The position numbers were made by a program, and so were the translations under genes. DNA of 64,000 nt from Blasia pusilla. Lineage: Eukaryota > Marchantiophyta > Marchantiopsida > Blasiales. The stretch is from assembly GCA_050084515.1 (NCBI GenBank), contig CM114271.1, forward strand, positions 67,270,001-67,334,000, given 5' to 3'. Shown one piece after another: positions 58,341-64,000 of the stretch. How positions within the stretch are numbered: the first letter of the stretch is position 1; every line of letters begins with the position of its first letter. The notes beneath the pieces are model-generated. The model saw only the letters and a program-made list of their open reading frames with translations. It did not search any database and was not told the origin of the DNA.

Positions 58341-60262
58341 GTGCGATGGAAAAAAAAAAGAGTTGATGGAAGGTTTAAAAAGAGAACTGGAAAAGTCAAT
58401 GAAGCCCGAGGCATAGAAAAAGCACGGAGGATCCTTTCGAAATCCTATTTCACCTACTCCGAAGTAATATGAGAACGGAAATATGATTATTGCTTTTCAG
58501 TGAATATGATTTAGCATCTCACTTGATGGGCCAGTCTACTTCTTACAATATAAGATACGAGAGAGCATAAACATGTCATTCAACTTTCAACTAAATGACC
58601 TTAGCTTTCAATGTAGAGAAACCAAATTTTTTTCAACTGGAGGAGATAGACTTATTCCTTAGATTGACTATATCCTTCATGAATTTATGTACTTTCTACC
58701 GGAAAAAATCCAAAATTCCAATGGAGTCCTTGGTTTTTCTCCACCAGTGTTGCTCATGCATGCTATCCCATTAGGCCGAAGGCTAAGCAACACTCTTGTG
58801 AAAGAAGAGTGTTGCCTTGTTGGGACAAAAGGCAACAATTTGGGACACAAGACTTCTAATTTTATAATCGCGTTGAGAAGGAATCGGAGGTGGGGTTTAA
58901 AAGGGCGACGTTCAGTGTGAACTAAGTTTGTAAGTGAAATTATGGAAAGTTAAATAGACCTAGTAGGGTTTATCATTCCACTAGGACTTCTTAGTCCACA
59001 GGCGTATTACCACCTAAATAGATCGGAGTCGGTGATTCATTCTGAAAAATGCACGAGCTAAAACAATGCAATATTCTTTAAGACAAAAATATCTGATAAA
59101 CAAAAGTACATATTACCTGACAGTAGTAGTCACAATACCGAGCGAGACGATACAAATTCAATACTTACCAAGTGAGTGTAGGGTGTTTTCAGAACTTCCG
59201 AATAGAGTGGGCCATCGAATACTGGCGATGTACATAACATCTATTCACTGACTGGAGCTCAGAAAGTCGTTGGAAAGTTGCAGTGCCGACATGTGACAGG
59301 GGTTGCTTATGCTGCTTCATCAAGAAACCAAGAAAGCATTGCGGGCGAACTTTGCGGCTCTTGATCCAAGGGATATTCGCTTTCATTCTCCCGGATTTCC
59401 GCCCTGGACTCGTCTCCAGCACTGCCCGCATAAATGCGACCTGAGTCGCCTTCCCTGAACACCCCTCTGCCATGCTTTCAGCGGATCGTACGAGCGAAGT
59501 GATTTCTCGTTTTCACCGTATTTCGGTGTGCGTGTCGGGGCAGTGAGCGCTAGCAACTCCTGTTCATGAGTTCGATGACGTTTTGATCGAGAGTCGCCGG
59601 TCACACCTGAGGCAGGGGATATCGATCGATCTGTGTCCCGATTTAGAGTTAGGACGTAGCAGCTCGACTGAGACTGCCCATGTATGTCCGGTGGTTGTCG
59701 TGAATTCCACCTTCACCAGTCATTCTGATTGCTGGACCAGGTACACCCAACATAGTATAGTCTAGGCAGCTGCAATGAGCTTTATTTTTTGGACTTGGAT
59801 TTGTTGAATTCTCTCTACTACTTAAATCTCCGTCCGTACGGTTTAGAGGTTGAATATATCGTGCAGAAACAAATATAGATGTCTTTGACATGTGATCGCA
59901 AAAGGACTAAGTTACAACTACAGCCTGGTTAAAGTCTACACAGGCAAGGCCGTAATCCCCCGGTCCTTCGATTCAATTGTTATATTCTTTTTCGTGATAC
60001 TCTATTTTCCGTAGATTCCGCTTCCGACTTTTGCAATAATTTGATTCATCTACTTCTGCACCTAGTTAACTACACTGAGAGTACAATTGAAAGCTTCATA
60101 GGACACTGTATTTTTCTCTCAGCCTTCTGTCCGAACATCATGGCATTGCAGAATTATTGCATAGCAAAAAAATTGACGCTTTTCATTTCTTTCCATTAGC
60201 GTCCATCTCCGTGCTGATGCCGCGAGTGTTATTTCTGACGCAGGTGACTCTTCCACGTGATC
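58341..60262. other. No supported gene
   Basis: Contains the hairpin cluster at 58746-58846 and the promoter side of the DUF839 gene. Short frames only; the minus frame at 59189-59604 shows no domain. Confidence 0.45.
58746..58846. repeat. Cluster of overlapping inverted repeats
   Basis: AGTGTTGC (58746), GCAACACTCTT (58787-58797), AAGAGTGTTGC (58805-58815), then TTGCCTT and AAGGCAA (58812-58845) can pair in alternative ways: 11-bp stem with a 7-nt loop, or 9-bp stem downstream. Confidence 0.75.
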
Positions 60263-63045
60263 ATGAAGACCACTGTGTCTGGTTTGCTAGTGTCCCTGAT
60301 CCTTGTGTGTTTGATCCCGCAGCAACGTGCGGAGGCCTCTGATTACTTCAATTCAGGTAGGAAGTCATGTTGGATCCATCAGGGGCTAGCTTGTAGCTTA
60401 ATTGAAGTGTTGATGCCAAAACATAGCGGCGATCTAGCTCGCTACCTCCGGTGATTATGCTAGTCCCATATGTCAACATTCATCAGAACTCATCCGGAAG
60501 AAACAGATTGACTCACCAACTTGAAGATTAAGACTGCGTGGAGTCAATCTTGCGCACATAGATCTTCCACCAGCGTATGTGCGTATATTGATCCAGGATC
60601 GTTAACCAAAATTTTGGCGCGTCTGATCTTCCGCTCTTCTTCTTGATTGTGCCGTTGGACATCAGACGCCAGTACTGGTAGCGTCACAGAGCACATGTGG
60701 AAATTGCAACAAGTCTGAATTGAGTGCATGCCTCTACAACGATGCTGTAGCTTGCAATCATAGATACCGATTTAGATCCCCACGTCCACGGTTTAATGGA
60801 TTGTCCATTCATCTATAGCTGAAGGTCGTAGTGATTGCTGCTTTGCAGAATCTGGCGAGAATCTGCGAGGAGAGAGGATCGATGACCACCCTCCATTGCC
60901 TCCTCTCACTGGTGAGCATTTGAGATTTATGAAGGTCTCAATTTGGCGACACTTCGCAACTGATTCGCTGCAGTAAGAAATTTAAATTGCCTGGACAAAA
61001 AATCCGAATATCTTCATGAATTTCTCTTTTTCTGGAAAAATTTATCGCCTCTTCGCTCCAGTTTTTGGTCAACCTGTTGATCCGCATCTTTTACTTTTCA
61101 GACCATCGCCGATTGCTTGGCTAAACCCACGACTGATCTCCTGCAATCGGAGACGATCAGAACTTTTTACGTGAATGGTTTATTAGTAAGAGCAGTCGAA
61201 ATCTGGGATAACGTAGGTCAATCGCAGTTTGAAATGTATTCTAATCATTTGATCAAATTCGTTTTACGGTTCGAAGGTGGAACAGAGAAGGGGCCTAGCT
61301 GCACCCAAGAATCTTACCTCGTGCCATACACGGCCAATAGTGGCATATTCATCAAGGCCATACTCACAGTCGGAGATACCGCCGCCAATGGCTATCAAAT
61401 GGTGGGAGTCCCAGATGGCCTCGGAGCCTACGACAACCACAACGGCACTTTCACGCTGCTGATGAATCATGAGTACGAAGGAGGCTTAGGCGCGATCAGG
61501 AGCCATGGAGCAGATGGCGCCTTCGTCTCCAAATGGATCATCACGAAGAAGAACTTCACCGTGTTACACGGGGAGGATTTGATCAAAAGAGTGTACGCAT
61601 GGAACAGGGCAACCCTTAAATACGAGGATCCGAAGACCCGTCCTCCGGTCACCATGAACCGCTTCTGCAGTGCGACCCTCGCTGGAGGCTCCGCGTTCTA
61701 CAACAAGAAGACCGGCAAGGGAACCAAGGCGCTCATGCACCTCAACGGTGAAGAGATCGGCATCGATGGTCGCGCTTTTGCTCATATTGCGACTGGCCCC
61801 TACGCTGGCACCACTTACGAAGTGCCCCGCTTCGGTCAGGGGGGGTGGGAAAATCAAGCGCCCCATCCTGACGCCGGTGAGCACTGACTGACTATGGCTT
61901 TCAGTCTTTCAATTTGTCATTCCCCTTACACTAAATCAAGCGTGTGCACCATCTTGAGTGTGATCCCACTGCTTTTGTGCAGACGGAAGATTGATCATTC
62001 ATGCTTATCGGAAAAAGTTACTGATCAGTTCCAGCTTGTTCCTGCTTGCACTAGAAGCAGTTTAGCATCGACTTCTTAGTTCTAAGGATCTCAGCGGAGG
62101 CTTTCAGTTAGAGGAATCGGAGAGAACTTTCGTGAAACAGCCAATTGTGTTCATGTGTTTAATTTAATGCTGGATTCAATTTTGATCATAGGTGACAAAA
62201 CCGTGGTGATCGGGCTGGACGATGGTGGTCACAATCGAGTGTTCGTGTACGTGGGGGACAAGCAGAGGAATGGCAGTCCGATTGAGAAGGCGGGTTTCAC
62301 AAACGGAAAATTGTACGTCATTGCTGTGGAGGGTATGAGTGATGAGATCGCAGACGGCCGTGATCTGAAGGCCCATGACACCAGAAAGTTCAAAGTCCAT
62401 TTGCTGTTCGGAAACGGTGACGCATCAGGCCCATCCGGAACAGGTGCCGAGATTCGAAGAGTCTATCTCCCATTCAACAACACCAATGGCACAATCTCCC
62501 CTGCTTTCCCAAACACAAAATTCGATCGTCCCGAGGATGGGGCATGGGACCCATCCAACCTCACCGATTTCTACTTCGCAACCACGGCCAGCTTCAACGG
62601 CACCGGCCGCCACTCACGTCTCTGGCGCCTCAGATTCGACGACCCAACTCTTCAAACGTCTCTAGAAGGTGTGATCGAAGTTATGATTAATGGACCAGAC
62701 GGTCCTAGCACTGCAGGACCCAAGATGATGGATAACCTGGCTATCACCAGGAGAGGGGAGATCATTTTGAAGGAGGATCCCGGAAGGAACGATATCTTGG
62801 CTCGAGTGTGGAGATACAACAAGAACACCGATAAGCTCGACATCATCGCTCAGCACAATCCAGCCTTCTTCAGTCCTCCCGTTCCAGTCAAGACGGTGGA
62901 TGAGGAATCGTCAGGAGTCATAGAACTGGATTCCATCCTTGGCAAGGGTTGGTACGTGGGTGACGTGCAAGCTCACAGGCGTCTTCCTAACCCTTTGGTT
63001 GAAGATGGCCAGCTTGTGGCTATGTACGTCCCTCCTTCTCCCTGA
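60263..63045 (+). CDS. Secreted DUF839/PhoX-like beta-propeller protein, three exons
   Basis: Proposed exons 60263-60356, 61286-61876 and 62192-63045 join in frame to 512 residues. Splice sites: TTCAG/GTAGGA, then GGAACAG (AG 61284-61285), GCCG/GTGAGC, then TTGATCATAG. Exon 1 encodes a signal peptide (M-K-T-T-V then LLVSLILVCLIP, cleavage likely near Ala-Glu-Ala). Exon 2 opens EKGPSCTQESYLVP and holds MNHEYE from residue 91; exon 3 holds RPEDGAWDPS near 342, MDNLAI near 408 and NPLVEDGQLVAMY near the end. These are hallmarks of the DUF839 (PhoX-like) family, common in bacteria; PhoX proper is a calcium-dependent phosphatase, but this branch need not be. The exon 2 acceptor has a weak pyrimidine tract, and an alternative exon start at 61102 also keeps the frame. 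Enzymatic activity unknown. Confidence 0.75.
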
Positions 63046-64000
63046 CTCAAAAGTCACCGCAATTTGAAATCCAGACTCCAAACATGCATTTGCGCTTTTC
63101 ATATCCCGGGATTCACGGCCTTGTGATGCGTAGTTCTAGCGTTTTCAAGCTTGTAGACCGATTGATGCTCAACACTGGTAACTTCCATAGTGTTCCATTT
63201 CAGCATATACGTCTGTAGAATGTGCCAAAAACGGACCAATCTGAAGCTCGAGCACGCAATCCAGTTCTGCTGCACTCCATTTAAAGCCTTTTGGCATCCG
63301 AATTCGGCGAGGGTTGTGATGTTCGAATTTTTAGAAGAAAAGTTAAATGTGCAATAAGAAAAGCTACATCGCTTGCCCATATGTACAGCTTGAGCATTTA
63401 ATCGAATTCCTCCCGTCCATTTGTCGTCACGACGAATTTTATAAAAACAAAATCTACCTGAAATGGAATAGGGAACTGTCTAAACCACTTGGACTCTAAA
63501 GAGCATATTATGAAAAACTCAGGGACTGGTCAATTCTGCACTTCAAGTTGATGATTTCTCTGCTGAACTATGATTTGGAACCTGGAAAATCTCTACTTTA
63601 GATACGACAAGCTTGAGCAATGCCATTCTTCTCTACGAGCTCTCTACAGAAAAGCCTCTAAAAGCACAAAACTGACAATCCAAAAGTATTTCAGTGGTCT
63701 CTCTTTTTCCATGAAAAACTCAAAGAAAATGTGAAGAAAAATTCACTTATTTCTCGTTCTTCCATATAAACCCTAGCCTGTTTTGAAAAAGATATTAGTA
63801 TAATTCTTAGTTTAGAAGGAAGATATATTATCACAATTATTTCAATCCAACTCACCCTACCAATTTGGTCCAAGGTGCATTTATTTTTCATATGTGAATT
63901 TTACTTAATTCAATGAATGAATTTTAAAATTTACACAAACCAAAATATATAATTTTTCTTATCAATGGTTGAAATTTTGTCAAGAAAATATAATTAATTT
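63046..64000. other. 3' flank of the DUF839 gene; AT-rich end
   Basis: No gene supported. Sequence becomes strongly A/T-rich after about 63750. Confidence 0.5.

Noticed and set aside
61117-61285. Coding sequence upstream of the DUF839 domain in the same frame
   Set aside because: Open by chance or an alternative exon; the text before EKGPSC does not resemble the family, and the signal-peptide exon joins in phase at 61286.

Overview
This window is nuclear DNA of a land plant, most likely a non-vascular one such as a liverwort; the species cannot be fixed from sequence alone. The evidence is genes with introns and plant-style splice sites, two copies of the plant-specific GIL1/DUF641 family, Ty1/copia and Ty3/gypsy LTR retrotransposons with a chromodomain, and no bacterial operon structure. 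Two families, HSPA12-like ATPases and a secreted DUF839/PhoX-like propeller, are uncommon in seed plants as far as I know. Layout: 0-16 kb holds the end of an AIM24-like gene and a decaying tandem array of HSPA12-like genes. Copy A (5549-7357) is intact. Copy B (around 9.5-10.4 kb) is split by a retroelement fragment. Copy C (13.7-15.5 kb) carries stops and frameshifts, and an orphan leader exon lies at 1.5 kb. A fourth, mostly intact copy D lies at 48.7-50.5 kb. From 17.6 to 18.6 kb there is a truncated DUF641 pseudogene on the minus strand, with a fuller paralogue at 44.4-45.4 kb. From 22 to 43 kb the window is a nest of mobile elements: a copia junction fragment, two gypsy LTRs facing each other, a degenerate gypsy pol, an internally deleted copia element, a second chromodomain gypsy remnant, and a non-LTR retrotransposon that appears to be of the restriction-like-endonuclease (RLE) type. 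Four short 3' pieces of a related non-LTR family lie at 4.0, 9.7, 12.9 and 57.5 kb. Between the copia element and the second gypsy remnant (32.65-38.4 kb) is the most unusual region. It has a minus-strand, intron-containing reading frame with a ParB-like motif. Diverging from it is a plus-strand multi-exon reading frame of unknown family with a weak methyltransferase-like stretch. About 20 copies of a palindromic motif (half-site GCAACCCGTCGGA) are concentrated in what look like the introns of the plus-strand gene. Both frames carry many in-frame stops that look like CAG-to-TAG or CAA-to-TAA changes. The last 4 kb hold a three-exon gene for a secreted DUF839/PhoX-like protein (60263-63045). 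The genes do not form a pathway. The story is local duplication and decay of HSPA12-like genes beside heterochromatin-like mobile-element layers.
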